NCBI GenBank assembly: GCA_040220455.1
Contig: JAVJUS010000005.1
Coordinates: forward strand, 62,001 to 126,000
Direction of reading: 5' to 3'
DNA: 64,000 bases
DNA from: JAVJUS01 sp040220455
Lineage (GTDB): Bacteria > Pseudomonadota > Alphaproteobacteria > DSM-16000 > Inquilinaceae
Positions 1 through 8,587 of this stretch are shown piece by piece (the first letter of the stretch is position 1; the number at the start of each line of letters is the position of its first letter). The translations under genes and the position numbers were made by a program. Below the pieces are notes generated by a model. The model searched no databases and had not been told where the DNA came from. It saw only the letters and a program-made list of their open reading frames with translations.

Positions 1-1
1 A

Positions 2-343
2 TTACGCCTCGTCGACAATGATTCGGGCATCGAGAAGACGGTCATCGTGCGCAGCGAGCAACTGGCGGCGGCGCTCGTGCTGTTCTGCATCAACCAGAAG
101 GTGCCGGTGCCGGCGAAGGCCCACAAGCTGCTCTTCGCCGGGCGGGACGGCGGCGTGGTGATGGGCTACGCCCTCGGCCTCGACGACACCGACCGCGCCG
201 ACTTCGCCGCCACTGTGCCGCCGGTCTTCGTCGAGCCCCCGGTGCGCAGCGGCCGCGCCTCGCCCCACCCGGACGGCGTCATCGCCATCGAGGACGAGCC
301 CCCGGCCCCGCAGCCACCACGCGCCCGGGCGGCGGGCGGCTGA
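2..343 (+). CDS. C-terminal part of an unknown protein (cut by the window edge)
   Basis: The reading frame is open from the first bases of the window to a TGA at 341-343, so the real start lies upstream; an internal GTG at 47 is not a convincing start because coding-like sequence precedes it. About 113 residues are visible. The first two thirds look like a compact folded domain (RSEQLAAALVLFCINQKVPVP, then a GRDGGVVMGYALGL stretch). The tail from about residue 75 is proline- and alanine-rich and probably disordered. I do not recognise the family. It runs convergently into epmA, 15 nt away. No signal peptide or membrane segment is visible in this part. Confidence 0.6.
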   Translation, partial: LRLVDNDSGIEKTVIVRSEQLAAALVLFCINQKVPVPAKAHKLLFAGRDGGVVMGYALGLDDTDRADFAATVPPVFVEPPVRSGRASPHPDGVIAIEDEPPAPQPPRARAAGG

Positions 344-358
344 GACTGTCGCGGCGGC

Positions 359-1417
359 TCACGGCGCCGCGACGGGGGCCCAGAGGACGGAGTCCACGTC
401 CGGGGCGCCGGTGGCGAGCATGACCAGGCGGTCGAAGCCGAGTGCGATGCCGGCGCTCGGCGGCAGGCCGTGGTCGAGCGCGGCCAGGAAGTCCTCGTCG
501 ACCGGCGCCGCCCGGCCGTAGCGGGCCGACGCGAAGGCCCGGTCGGCGGCGAAGCGGGCGCGCTGCTCGGCCGCGTCGGTCAGCTCGCCGAAGGCGTTGG
601 CGAGCTCCACGCCGCAGGCATAGAGCTCGAAGCGCTGGGCGATCCGAGGGTCGTCCGGGTCGAGCCGGGCCAGCGCCGCCATCGAGGCCGGATAGCCGGT
701 CAGGACCGTCGGCGCGCCCAGCCCCAGCTCCGGCTCGATCCGGTCGAGGAAGATCCGGAAGAAGACGTCGTCCCAGCGATCGTCGTCGGCGCAGGCGATC
801 CCGAGTTCCGCGGCGACCGCCTTGAATGGCACCGGGTCCGGCGCGCCGCCGGGGTCCGGCAACAGGGTCTCCAGGTCGACTCCGGCGAAGAGGTCGAAGG
901 CCTCCGCCACGGTCATGACGCGCCAGGGCGCCGCCGGGTCGGCCTCCGCCTCGCCGTGGACCAGGCGCCCGGTCCCGGCGGCCTCGACCGCGGCGACCAG
1001 CAGGGCCCGGCAATCCTCGACAAGGTCGCGGTAGTCGGCGCCGGCGCGATACCATTCCAGTATCGTGAACTCGGGATGATGCAGCCGGCCGCCCTCGGCG
1101 TTGCGGAAGACGTGGGCGAGCTGGAAGATCCGCTCCATCCCCGCGGCCAGCAGCTTCTTCATCGCGAATTCGGGCGAGGTGTGGAGGTAGCGCGGCGCGC
1201 GCCCCCCGGCCAGCGGCGCGACGAGCTCGGTCGCGAAAACCTCCAGATGGGGCTCCAGCCCCGGCGAGACCTGGAGCGCCGGGGTGTCGACCTCGACGAA
1301 CCCCTGGGCGTCGAAATGGGCGCGGATCGCCTTGGCGACGCGGGCGCGGGCCTCGAGGTACGGGCGCCGGGGCGCGAAGCGGTCGGGTCGCCACCAGGGC
1401 GCGGACGGCCCGCTCAT
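359..1417 (-). CDS. epmA: EF-P beta-lysylation ligase EpmA (GenX/PoxA-type)
   Basis: A class II lysyl-tRNA-synthetase-like enzyme without the anticodon-binding domain. In the known family it activates (R)-beta-lysine and attaches it to a conserved lysine of elongation factor P. The 352-residue length matches EpmA (about 325) rather than a full LysRS (about 500). The class II motifs are in order: motif 1 around VDTPALQVSPGLEPHLE, motif 2 FRNAEGGRLHHPEFTILEWY, motif 3 GIALGFDRLVML near the C-terminus. The start MSGPSAPWW is chosen because the long upstream extension of the frame runs antisense through efp. It diverges from efp, its substrate gene, across 213 bp, which strongly supports the assignment. 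EpmB, the lysine 2,3-aminomutase, is not in the window. Confidence 0.92.
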   Translation of the reverse strand: MSGPSAPWWRPDRFAPRRPYLEARARVAKAIRAHFDAQGFVEVDTPALQVSPGLEPHLEVFATELVAPLAGGRAPRYLHTSPEFAMKKLLAAGMERIFQLAHVFRNAEGGRLHHPEFTILEWYRAGADYRDLVEDCRALLVAAVEAAGTGRLVHGEAEADPAAPWRVMTVAEAFDLFAGVDLETLLPDPGGAPDPVPFKAVAAELGIACADDDRWDDVFFRIFLDRIEPELGLGAPTVLTGYPASMAALARLDPDDPRIAQRFELYACGVELANAFGELTDAAEQRARFAADRAFASARYGRAAPVDEDFLAALDHGLPPSAGIALGFDRLVMLATGAPDVDSVLWAPVAAP

Positions 1418-1630
1418 GCCGCGTTCCCGGCGCATGAACGCAGCCGCGCCGGCGCCCCGCGGGCGCGCTTGTCCGGCCCGGGGCATGCTGGTAGGTTCCG
1501 CGCCGCGCGCGCGGGGGCTCCTCCCCGGCGCAGGGCCGGCGCCAGGCGCCGGCCGCGGCCCGCCGGATCGCCCCGGGCGATGCGGGACCGACCCGACCGG
1601 CGCCGAGTGCGCAGTTTCCGAGGCGAGAGC

Positions 1631-2197
1631 ATGAAGATCAACGCCATCAACATCCGGCCCGGCAACGTTCTCGAATACGAGGGCAAGCTGGTCGTCGTCA
1701 CCAAGATCGACCTCATCCAGCCCGGCAAGGGCAACGCCGTCATCCAGGTCGAGATGAAGGACGTCCGCACGGGCACCAAGACCCAGAACCGCTGGCGCAC
1801 GCAGGAAACGGTCGAGCGGGCGCGCCTGGACGAGGAAGAGATGCAGTATCTCTACTCCGACGGCGACGACCACCACTTCATGCACATGGAGAACTTCGAG
1901 CAGGTCACCATCCCGGGGGAGACCATCGGCGACTCGGCCAAGTTCCTCAAGGAGGAAATGGTCTGCACGGTGACGCTCTACGAAGGCACGCCCCTGTCGG
2001 TCGAGCTGCCCCAGCACGTGACGCTGGAGATCACCGAGGCCGAGCCCGTGGTCAAGGGCCAGACCGCCTCGTCCTCCTACAAGCCGGCGATCCTGTCCAA
2101 CGGCGCGAAGATCATGGTGCCGCCGCATATCGAGACGGGGACCCGGGTGGTCGTCGACACCCGCGACGGCAGCTACGTCGAGCGCGCCAAGGACTGA
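1631..2197 (+). CDS. efp: Translation elongation factor P
   Basis: EF-P rescues ribosomes stalled on polyproline; it acts in the cytoplasm at the ribosomal E site. The 188-residue length equals the family standard. The N-terminal KOW-like domain carries the modification loop QPGKGNAVIQVEMKDVRTG. Lys33 in PGKG corresponds to the lysylated Lys34 of the E. coli protein, which agrees with the divergent epmA. The middle and C-terminal OB domains are intact, ending VDTRDGSYVERAKD. The start is the ATG at 1631 behind a GAGGCGAG purine run; the frame is open far upstream, but only as antisense to epmA. EF-P may matter to this cell because it encodes very proline-rich proteins, such as the one starting at 3201. 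Confidence 0.96.
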   Translation: MKINAINIRPGNVLEYEGKLVVVTKIDLIQPGKGNAVIQVEMKDVRTGTKTQNRWRTQETVERARLDEEEMQYLYSDGDDHHFMHMENFEQVTIPGETIGDSAKFLKEEMVCTVTLYEGTPLSVELPQHVTLEITEAEPVVKGQTASSSYKPAILSNGAKIMVPPHIETGTRVVVDTRDGSYVERAKD

Positions 2198-2253
2198 CCG
2201 GCGCCCGCCGCTCCCCGCTTCCATTTTCCGCCGACCCCGAAAGGCCCGCCGCG

Positions 2254-3069
2254 ATGGCCGCCCGTTCCGCCCTCATCAACGTCATGGTCCGCGCCGCCAG
2301 CCGCGCCGCGAAGAGCCTGGTGCGCGACTTCGGCGAGGTCGAGCAGCTCCAGGTCAGCCGCAAGGGCCCGGCGGACTTCGTCTCCAACGCCGACCGGGAC
2401 GCCGAGAAGATCCTGCGCGAGGAACTGGCCAAGGCGCGGCCGAAGTTCGGATTCCTGCTGGAGGAGAGCGGCGCGGTGGCGGGCGAGTCCGGCCAGCGCT
2501 GGATCGTCGATCCGCTCGACGGCACGACCAATTTCCTGCACGGCGTGCCGCAATGGGCGATTTCCATCGGGGCGGAGGAGAACGGCCAGATCGTCGCCGG
2601 CGTGGTCTACAACCCCGTCTCCGACGAGCTTTTCTGGGCGGAGAAGGGCCAGGGCGCCTTCCTCAACGACCGGCGCATCCGCGTGTCGGCGCGCAAGCGC
2701 ATGGTCGACGCCCTGATCGGCGTGGGCGCCCCCTTCGCCGGGCGCGGCGACGCCGACCAGGTGGCCGCGGAGTTCGCCGCCGTCATGCCCAAGGTCGCGG
2801 GCATCCGCCGGTTCGGCGCGGCCTCGCTGGATCTCGCCTATGTCGCGGCCGGCCGGCTCGACGGCTTCTGGGAGACGGGGCTCAGCCCCTGGGACGTGGC
2901 CGCGGGCATGATCCTGATCACCGAGGCCGGCGGCTTCGTCACCGAAATCGACGGCGGCCGCAAGCCGATGGAGAACGCCTCCCTGCTCGCCGGCACCCCG
3001 ACGATGCATTTCGAGCTGATGAAGCTGCTCAAGGGCGTGCGCGAGTCCCGCCGCGCGGCGGCCTCCTGA
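2254..3069 (+). CDS. suhB: Inositol monophosphatase family protein (SuhB-like)
   Basis: A Mg-dependent, lithium-sensitive sugar/inositol phosphatase of 271 residues. The metal site is visible: E70-E71, the signature DPLDGTTN at 86-93, and WDVAAG at 212-217 with D213 as third metal ligand. The E. coli homologue also binds RNA polymerase/NusA antitermination complexes during rRNA transcription. I cannot tell which role applies; the substrate could be myo-inositol 1-phosphate or another phosphomonoester. It starts 56 nt after efp on the same strand, so read-through from efp is plausible. Confidence 0.9.
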   Translation: MAARSALINVMVRAASRAAKSLVRDFGEVEQLQVSRKGPADFVSNADRDAEKILREELAKARPKFGFLLEESGAVAGESGQRWIVDPLDGTTNFLHGVPQWAISIGAEENGQIVAGVVYNPVSDELFWAEKGQGAFLNDRRIRVSARKRMVDALIGVGAPFAGRGDADQVAAEFAAVMPKVAGIRRFGAASLDLAYVAAGRLDGFWETGLSPWDVAAGMILITEAGGFVTEIDGGRKPMENASLLAGTPTMHFELMKLLKGVRESRRAAAS

Positions 3070-3200
3070 CCCGGGCCGGCGCGCCCGCGCGGGTTCCGCC
3101 CCGGCGCCGAGTGTCCGGCCACCACGGGCGGTTGTCGCTCGGCGAGGCGCTGCGCTATGGTCCGCTCTCCCGGATCGGGACCGGGGTGAGGCTCGGAATC

Positions 3201-4433
3201 GTGAACAGATCCCTTTCGGACGAGAGACCACTGACCGCATCGCGGCGGATGCCGGGCCGGACCGGCGCGCTCGCGCGGCGCGGTGGCGCTTTGGCGACGC
3301 TGGCCGTCGCGGCGTTCGCGATCGGCTGGCCGGGCGCGGGAACGCCGGCGCGGGCCCAGGTGGTCATCGGCGGCACGGGCTCGGAGCCGACCTCCAGCGA
3401 TTCGGTGATCATCGACCAGGGCGTGCTCGACGCGCTGCGCGGCGACGGCACCACGCCCCGACGCCCGGCGATGCCGGAGCCCGCGCCGGCGCCCCGCCGC
3501 GTCACCCCGCCGGCGGGGACCGCCGCGCCGAGCCGCGAGCCGCTCGCTCCCCCTACGACCGCGCCCGCCACGACCGCCCGCCGCGCGCCCTTCGTCGCGC
3601 CCTACCCGGCCGATCGGCCCGCCGACCGGCCGACGCGACCGGAGGCGGCCCCCACGCCGGACCGGGACGACACGATGACCGCCGGCACCGTCCGCGCACC
3701 CGAGACGGTGGAGACGCCGCCGCGGACCGACGGCGCGGCCGACCGCACGCCGGATGCCGAGGAGATGCCGGAACTCGACACGTCCGCCGCGGCCGCGCCG
3801 CGGGTCGAGCGCCCGGCCATCGAGCCGCCGCGCGCACCCGAGCGGCGCCCGGTGATCGAGGAACGCCCGATCGACGCGCCCGAGCCGGCCGATGTCGCCC
3901 CGACGCCGGCGCCGCCGGACCCGCCGATCGTCGCCGAGCGCCCACCCCCGGACGACTCATCGGACGAGGCGCCGCCGCCCGGTCGCCGGGTCGAGCCGGA
4001 CGCGCCGTCCGAAACCGGGTCGGAACCGGCCCCGGCGACCGACACGGGCCCGACCGCCGGCGGAGAGCCGACGCAGACCGCCGCCCTGCCGCCGCCGGGC
4101 GAGACGGTGGCGACGCTGCCGGACAACCAGGGCTTCCGCATCCTGTTCGAGCCGGAGACGAGCCGCTTCACCGACGCGGCCGGCCGCCTGCTCACCGGCC
4201 TTGCGGAGCGCATGACGAACCAGACCGACCTGCGCCTGCAGGTCCGCGCCTACGCCGCCGGCTCGGCAGAGAGCGCCAGCCGGGCACGGCGCCTGTCGCT
4301 CGACCGCGCGCTGGCGGTGCGCACCTTCCTGATCGACCGCGGCGTGGAGGCGACGCGAATCGACGTCCGCGCGCTGGGCGACACCGCGCCGGAGCCGCCC
4401 GCCGACCGCGTCGACCTGCTGGTGTCGGGATGA
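3201..4433 (+). CDS. Proline-rich exported protein with OmpA-like C-terminal domain
   Basis: First gene of a three-gene envelope operon. A GTG start at 3201 has the best ribosome site (GGGGTGAGG about 9 nt upstream); an ATG at 3249 in the same frame gives a more typical signal peptide and remains possible (394 instead of 410 residues). The signal sequence has the hydrophobic core LATLAVAAFAIGW and likely cleavage after ARA. Residues of roughly 90-300 form a low-complexity region rich in Pro, Ala, Glu and Arg, of the kind that spans the periplasm in TonB-like proteins. The last 105 or so residues resemble an OmpA C-terminal fold, but the peptidoglycan-contacting Asp is absent (AYAAGSAE where GHTD is usual), so wall binding is doubtful. 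The motor-like genes at 4473 and 5714 follow. Confidence 0.75.
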   Translation: MNRSLSDERPLTASRRMPGRTGALARRGGALATLAVAAFAIGWPGAGTPARAQVVIGGTGSEPTSSDSVIIDQGVLDALRGDGTTPRRPAMPEPAPAPRRVTPPAGTAAPSREPLAPPTTAPATTARRAPFVAPYPADRPADRPTRPEAAPTPDRDDTMTAGTVRAPETVETPPRTDGAADRTPDAEEMPELDTSAAAAPRVERPAIEPPRAPERRPVIEERPIDAPEPADVAPTPAPPDPPIVAERPPPDDSSDEAPPPGRRVEPDAPSETGSEPAPATDTGPTAGGEPTQTAALPPPGETVATLPDNQGFRILFEPETSRFTDAAGRLLTGLAERMTNQTDLRLQVRAYAAGSAESASRARRLSLDRALAVRTFLIDRGVEATRIDVRALGDTAPEPPADRVDLLVSG

Positions 4434-4472
4434 CCGGCGCCACCCGGACGCCGCCCGAGGGAGAGTGAGGCC

Positions 4473-5657
4473 ATGTCCCGGCCGACCCGCTACCTCACGC
4501 GCATGATCCTCTTCGTCATCGCCGTGGCGGTCGTGGGCGCGCTGCTCTATCCGGGGCTGTCCCGGGCCTTCCTGGCCAACCCGGCGCTCAACGGCGTGAT
4601 CCTGGGCGCCATGGTGATCGGAATCGTCTATTCCTTCCGCTCGGTGCTGAGCCTGAGGCCCGAGATCGACTGGATCGAGACCTTCCAGGCCGCCCGCCCC
4701 GACGCCGGCCAGGCCGCCCGGCCGGTGGCCGGCCAAGCCGGCGTGGCCCATCCGTCGCTGCTGGCGCCACTGGCCAAGATGCTGGGCGAGCGCGCGTCGG
4801 GCCGCTTCGCCATCTCGCCCATCGCCATGCGCTCGGTGCTCGACGGCATCGGCGCCCGGCTCGGCGAGTCGCGGGAGATCAGCCGCTACCTGATCGGCCT
4901 GCTGATCTTCCTGGGCCTGCTCGGCACGTTCTGGGGCCTGCTCCAGACCATCGCCTCGGTCGGCGACGTAATCGGCGACCTGTCGATCGAATCGGGCGAC
5001 CTGGCGCTGGTCTTCAGCGATCTTCAGAGCGGGCTCGAAGCCCCCCTGACCGGCATGGGCACTGCCTTCAGCTCGTCGCTCTTCGGGCTCGGCGGCTCGC
5101 TCGTGCTGGGCTTTCTCGAGCTCCAGACCAGCCAGGCCCAGAACCGCTTCTACAACGAGCTGGAGGACTGGCTGTCCGGCGCCGCCCGGCTGGGCGAGGG
5201 GGGGTCCGGCTACGAGCCCGGGACCGAGGGCATGGCCTCGCCCGCCTACGTCCAGGCCATGCTGGAGCAGACGGCGGAAAACCTGGACCGGCTGGAGCGC
5301 AGCGTCGCCTATGGTGAAGACGGCCGGCGCCAGACCGCCGAGGCGCTGGGCGCGCTGGTCGACCGACTGAAGGCGCTGGACGACCATCTGCGCGGCCAGT
5401 ACGGCGTGCTGACCCGCCTCGCCGACAGCCAGGAGCGGGTCGAGCCGGCGCTGCTCCGCCTCGCCGCTACGGCGGAGGGCGGCACGCTCGGCCTCGACGA
5501 CCAGACGCGCGACCACGTCCGCAATCTCGTCACCCAGACCGCCCAGATTCGCGAAGAGCTGGCCGCCGGCCGGGCCCAGTCGGTGCAGGAGATCCGCAGC
5601 GAGATCAAGGTGCTCGCCCGCACACTGGCGGCCCTGGCCGAAGAGGCCGAACCCTGA
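4473..5657 (+). CDS. MotA/TolQ/ExbB-type proton-channel membrane protein
   Basis: A 394-residue inner-membrane protein with four predicted helices: TM1 about 9-28, TM2 39-57, TM3 139-160 (LIGLLIFLGLLGTFWGLLQT) and TM4 196-216. The pair TM3-TM4 with GTFWGLL and a small-residue TM4 is the MotA/ExbB proton-channel signature. Residues 245-394 are helical and probably coiled coil. In this superfamily such proteins surround a MotB/ExbD-type partner and turn proton flow into mechanical work. The next gene, 56 nt on, encodes exactly such a partner. It is not flagellar MotA: the cytoplasmic loop is shorter and no flagellar genes are near. The substrate or load is unknown; ZorA of Zorya defence is a distant relative, but no other Zorya gene is present. 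Confidence 0.85.
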   Translation: MSRPTRYLTRMILFVIAVAVVGALLYPGLSRAFLANPALNGVILGAMVIGIVYSFRSVLSLRPEIDWIETFQAARPDAGQAARPVAGQAGVAHPSLLAPLAKMLGERASGRFAISPIAMRSVLDGIGARLGESREISRYLIGLLIFLGLLGTFWGLLQTIASVGDVIGDLSIESGDLALVFSDLQSGLEAPLTGMGTAFSSSLFGLGGSLVLGFLELQTSQAQNRFYNELEDWLSGAARLGEGGSGYEPGTEGMASPAYVQAMLEQTAENLDRLERSVAYGEDGRRQTAEALGALVDRLKALDDHLRGQYGVLTRLADSQERVEPALLRLAATAEGGTLGLDDQTRDHVRNLVTQTAQIREELAAGRAQSVQEIRSEIKVLARTLAALAEEAEP

Positions 5658-5713
5658 CGAACGGCGCGCGGCCCCTGCCGCCCCGAACCCCGGGCGAGAG
5701 CCGGACATAGCCC

Positions 5714-8404
5714 ATGTTTTCGCTCACCCGCCGATCGAGCCAGCGCAACACGACGGATATCTGGCCGGGCTTCGTCGACGCCCTGTCCGCGCTCTTGATG
5801 GTGGTGATCTTCGTCCTGATGGTCTTCATGGTGGCGCAGTTCTACCTGTCGAGCCTGCTGAGCGGGCGCGAGCAGGAGGTCGGCCGCCTGGAGGACCGGA
5901 TCGCCGAGCTCGACCGCATGCTCGACCTGGAGCGGCGGGAAAACCGCAGCTTGCGCGACCGCTTCGCCGAGCTGTCGAGCGACCTCAACACCGCCGTCGC
6001 CGAGCGCGACGCCATGGCCGACCGGATCGAAGGCCTGCGCGAGGAGCGCGCCGCCCTCGACCGGCGCCTGACCGAGGCGCTGGCCCGCATCGACACGCTG
6101 GCCGACAGCCGCGACGATCGCTCGGGAGAGCTCGCCGAGGCCTTTCGCACCATCGAGTCCGACCGGGAGACGATCGAGCAGCAGCTCCAGGAAATCGCGC
6201 AGCTCGAATCGGATATCCGCTCCCTGCGGACCGAGCGCGACAACCTTGCGCTCGAGGTCTCCAGCCTCCGCCTCGCGCTGCAATCGGCCGAGGAGACGTC
6301 GCAGGAACGCGCCCTCGCGCTGGAAGAGAGCGACGCCCTCAACGCCATGCTCGAGGCGCGGCTGGCGGAGAGCCTCGACCGCCTGGAGGCGCTCACCGCC
6401 CGGCTGGCGGCGGAAGAGGAGACGACGGCCACGCTGAGCCGGGACCTGGAGGCCGAGCGGGCCCGTACCGAAGCGCTGGGCGAGCGACTCGCCGATGTCG
6501 AAGCCACGCGGGACACGCTCCAGGGTGATCTGGCCTCGACGCGGGAAGAGCTGACCTCGACCCGAGAAACCCTGGCAACGACCCGGGAAGAGCTGACCGC
6601 GACCAGCGACACGCTGGCCACGACCCGGGACGAGCTGGTCACGACCCGCGATACCCTGACCACGACCCGGGAAGAGCTCGCCTCGGCCCGCGACACACTG
6701 GCGACGACCCGGGAAGAGCTGTCAACGACCCGGGAGACGCTGGCCGGGACGCGGGACACGCTGGCCACCACCCGCTCGGCCCTGGAGGCGGCGCGCTCGG
6801 AGGCGAGCGAGCTCTCCCGCGGCCTGGAGGCGAGCCGGGGGGAGACCGCCGAGACCGCGGCCACGCTCGCGCGCACCGAAACCGCCCTTGAGGAAAGCCG
6901 CTCGCGCCAGGCCGAGACCGCGCAGGCGCTGGCCGCCAGCCGGGCCGAGGTCGCGGACCTGACCGCCCGCCTGCTCGACGCCATCGCCCGGGCCGAGACG
7001 CTGGCGGCGGACCTCGACACCGTCCGAACGCAGGGCGCGGAGCTCGATACCCGGCTTGCCGACGTGACGGCCGAGCGGCGCGCGCTGGCCGAGGACCTGG
7101 CGCAAGAGCGCGGCGCGCGCGAGTCCGCCGAGACGGCGCTGGCGGACGCCCGCGCGCGCATCGATACGCTCTCCGATACCGTCGAGACGGTGCGCGACGA
7201 GCGCGCGGCCCTCGAGGCCGACCTGGCCGAGGCACGCGGCAGCGAGGCGGCGACGGGCAGCGAGCTCGCCGAGGCGCGCGCCCGGATCGCCTCGCTGGCC
7301 GACGCGCTGGACACGGCGCAGGCCGAGCGCACGGACCTGGCCGCACGGCTGGAGGATGTCCGGGCCGAGCGCGACGCCCTCGCCGAAACGCTCGCCGAAA
7401 CGCGCGCGGCGCGCCAGGATCTGGCCGATCGCCTGGACGCCGTCCTGGCGGAGCGCGCCGATCTCGCCAGCGACCTCGAGTCCGCGCGCACCCGGCTGGC
7501 GGCGCTGACCGAGACGGTCCAGGAGACCCGCTCGCGCGCCGATACCCTGGCACTGGAGCTGCGGCTGTCCGAGCAGGACCGGGAGGAAACCGCCTCGGAC
7601 CTCGCGACGCTGGAGGAACGGGCCGCGGGGCTGGAAAACCGCCTCGCGGCGCTCGAGGACCGGGCGACCGGCGCGGAAGCGGCGCTGGCCGCGCGCGAGG
7701 CCGAAGTCGCGGCGCTGAGAGAGGATCTGGGCGAGGCGCGGGACTCGCTGTCCGAGGAGGTGGGCCGGACTGCCGAGCGCCAGGCGATGGTGGTGCGGAT
7801 GTCGCGCGAAGTCGCCGACCTGCGCGAGCAACTGGCCGAGGTCCGTGCGGCGCTGGAGGCGTCGGAGTCGGCGGTCGAGGCGCGCGACCTGGAGATCGCC
7901 GACCTGAACTCGCGCCTCAACCAGGCCCTGATCCGCCGGGTCGAGGAACTGAACCGCTACCGCTCCGAGTTCTTCGGCCGGCTGCGCGAGGTGCTGGGCC
8001 AGCGCGACGATGTGCGCGTGGTCGGCGACCGCTTCGTCTTCCAGTCGGAAGTGCTGTTCCCGACGGCCGCGGCCAATCTTCAGGAAGGCGGACGCGAGCA
8101 ACTCGCCCGATTCGCCGACACGCTGCTGTCGCTGGCCGAGGACCTGCCCGAGGACGTGGACTGGATCCTGCGCGTCGACGGTCACACCGACCAGCGGCCG
8201 ATCAGCACCGACGAGTTCCCGTCGAACTGGGAGCTGTCGGTCGCCCGCGCCGTTTCGGTCGTCGAATACCTGGTCGACCAGGGGGTGCCGCCCGACCGGC
8301 TGGCCGCCGCCGGCTTCGGCGAATACCAGCCCCTCGATCCGCGCGACGTCCCCGAGGCCTGGCAGCGCAACCGCCGGATCGAGTTGAAGCTGGACCAGCG
8401 GTAA
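5714..8404 (+). CDS. MotB/OmpA-like protein with a giant coiled coil
   Basis: An 896-residue partner of the preceding channel. A single membrane helix lies at about 20-48 (WPGFVDALSALLMVVIFVLM); D22 occupies the place of the proton-binding Asp of MotB (Asp32 in E. coli). Residues from about 50 to 750 are almost pure charged coiled coil rich in Glu, Arg, Ala and Leu, including twelve near-identical heptads at about 276-359. The C-terminal OmpA/MotB domain (about 765-896) keeps the peptidoglycan-binding elements (GHTDQRP, NWELSVARA, QRNRRIELKL). Flagellar MotB is about 300 residues with a short linker. Here a rod of up to about 100 nm would have to fold back, lie sideways or bundle inside the periplasm. 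The first two thirds are under clear third-position GC bias, so the length is not an assembly artefact. Transcription probably ends in the hairpins at 8474. Confidence 0.85.
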   Translation: MFSLTRRSSQRNTTDIWPGFVDALSALLMVVIFVLMVFMVAQFYLSSLLSGREQEVGRLEDRIAELDRMLDLERRENRSLRDRFAELSSDLNTAVAERDAMADRIEGLREERAALDRRLTEALARIDTLADSRDDRSGELAEAFRTIESDRETIEQQLQEIAQLESDIRSLRTERDNLALEVSSLRLALQSAEETSQERALALEESDALNAMLEARLAESLDRLEALTARLAAEEETTATLSRDLEAERARTEALGERLADVEATRDTLQGDLASTREELTSTRETLATTREELTATSDTLATTRDELVTTRDTLTTTREELASARDTLATTREELSTTRETLAGTRDTLATTRSALEAARSEASELSRGLEASRGETAETAATLARTETALEESRSRQAETAQALAASRAEVADLTARLLDAIARAETLAADLDTVRTQGAELDTRLADVTAERRALAEDLAQERGARESAETALADARARIDTLSDTVETVRDERAALEADLAEARGSEAATGSELAEARARIASLADALDTAQAERTDLAARLEDVRAERDALAETLAETRAARQDLADRLDAVLAERADLASDLESARTRLAALTETVQETRSRADTLALELRLSEQDREETASDLATLEERAAGLENRLAALEDRATGAEAALAAREAEVAALREDLGEARDSLSEEVGRTAERQAMVVRMSREVADLREQLAEVRAALEASESAVEARDLEIADLNSRLNQALIRRVEELNRYRSEFFGRLREVLGQRDDVRVVGDRFVFQSEVLFPTAAANLQEGGREQLARFADTLLSLAEDLPEDVDWILRVDGHTDQRPISTDEFPSNWELSVARAVSVVEYLVDQGVPPDRLAAAGFGEYQPLDPRDVPEAWQRNRRIELKLDQR

Positions 8405-8473
8405 ACGTGGTCACGCAGCCAACGGCTGTCGAAACGCTGGATCAGTATTCGGCGAGTGTTCCGATTCATATAG

Positions 8474-8569
8474 ATCCCCGCTTTCGCGGGGATGACAAAA
8501 CAAGAGACCGCTCTACGCAACTCGATACTGTAACCCGATAAGCATCGTCATCCCCGCGAAAGCGGGAAT
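8474..8569. repeat. Inverted pair of dRS3/REP-like hairpins
   Basis: Two short palindromes in opposite orientation. The first, 8474-8493, has 8-bp arms ATCCCCGC/GCGGGGAT around TTTC. The second, 8550-8569, has ATCCCCGC/GCGGGAAT around GAAA with one mismatch. Each is followed outward by the same GTCATCCCCGCG-type edge. The core is the widespread GTCAT(T/C)CCCGCGAAAGCGGG repeat of many proteobacteria and Neisseria (dRS3). It sits between the convergent genes ending at 8404 and 8588 and may serve as a bidirectional terminator. A second inverted pair of the same family is at 53078-53164. Confidence 0.85.
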
Positions 8570-8587
8570 CTGGTTGTCGTCTGCCTC

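Noticed and set aside
470..1630. N-terminal extension of efp in the same open frame
   Set aside because: The extension is antisense to epmA. EF-P has its standard 188-residue length from ATG 1631.
6539..6790. Tandem 21-bp repeats considered as a CRISPR or satellite array
   Set aside because: There are no unique spacers, the units are contiguous and in frame, and they continue the heptad pattern of the surrounding coiled coil.
5842..7920. A long Ser/Arg-rich minus-strand frame opposite the coiled-coil gene
   Set aside because: Its Ser/Arg/Ala bias is what the reverse complement of Glu/Ala/Arg/Leu coiled-coil codons gives. No start signal or domain is present.
4473..8404. Zorya anti-phage system (ZorA/ZorB)
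   Set aside because: The channel and OmpA partner are reminiscent, but ZorC/ZorD or ZorE are absent and the long coiled coil is on the MotB-like rather than the MotA-like protein.
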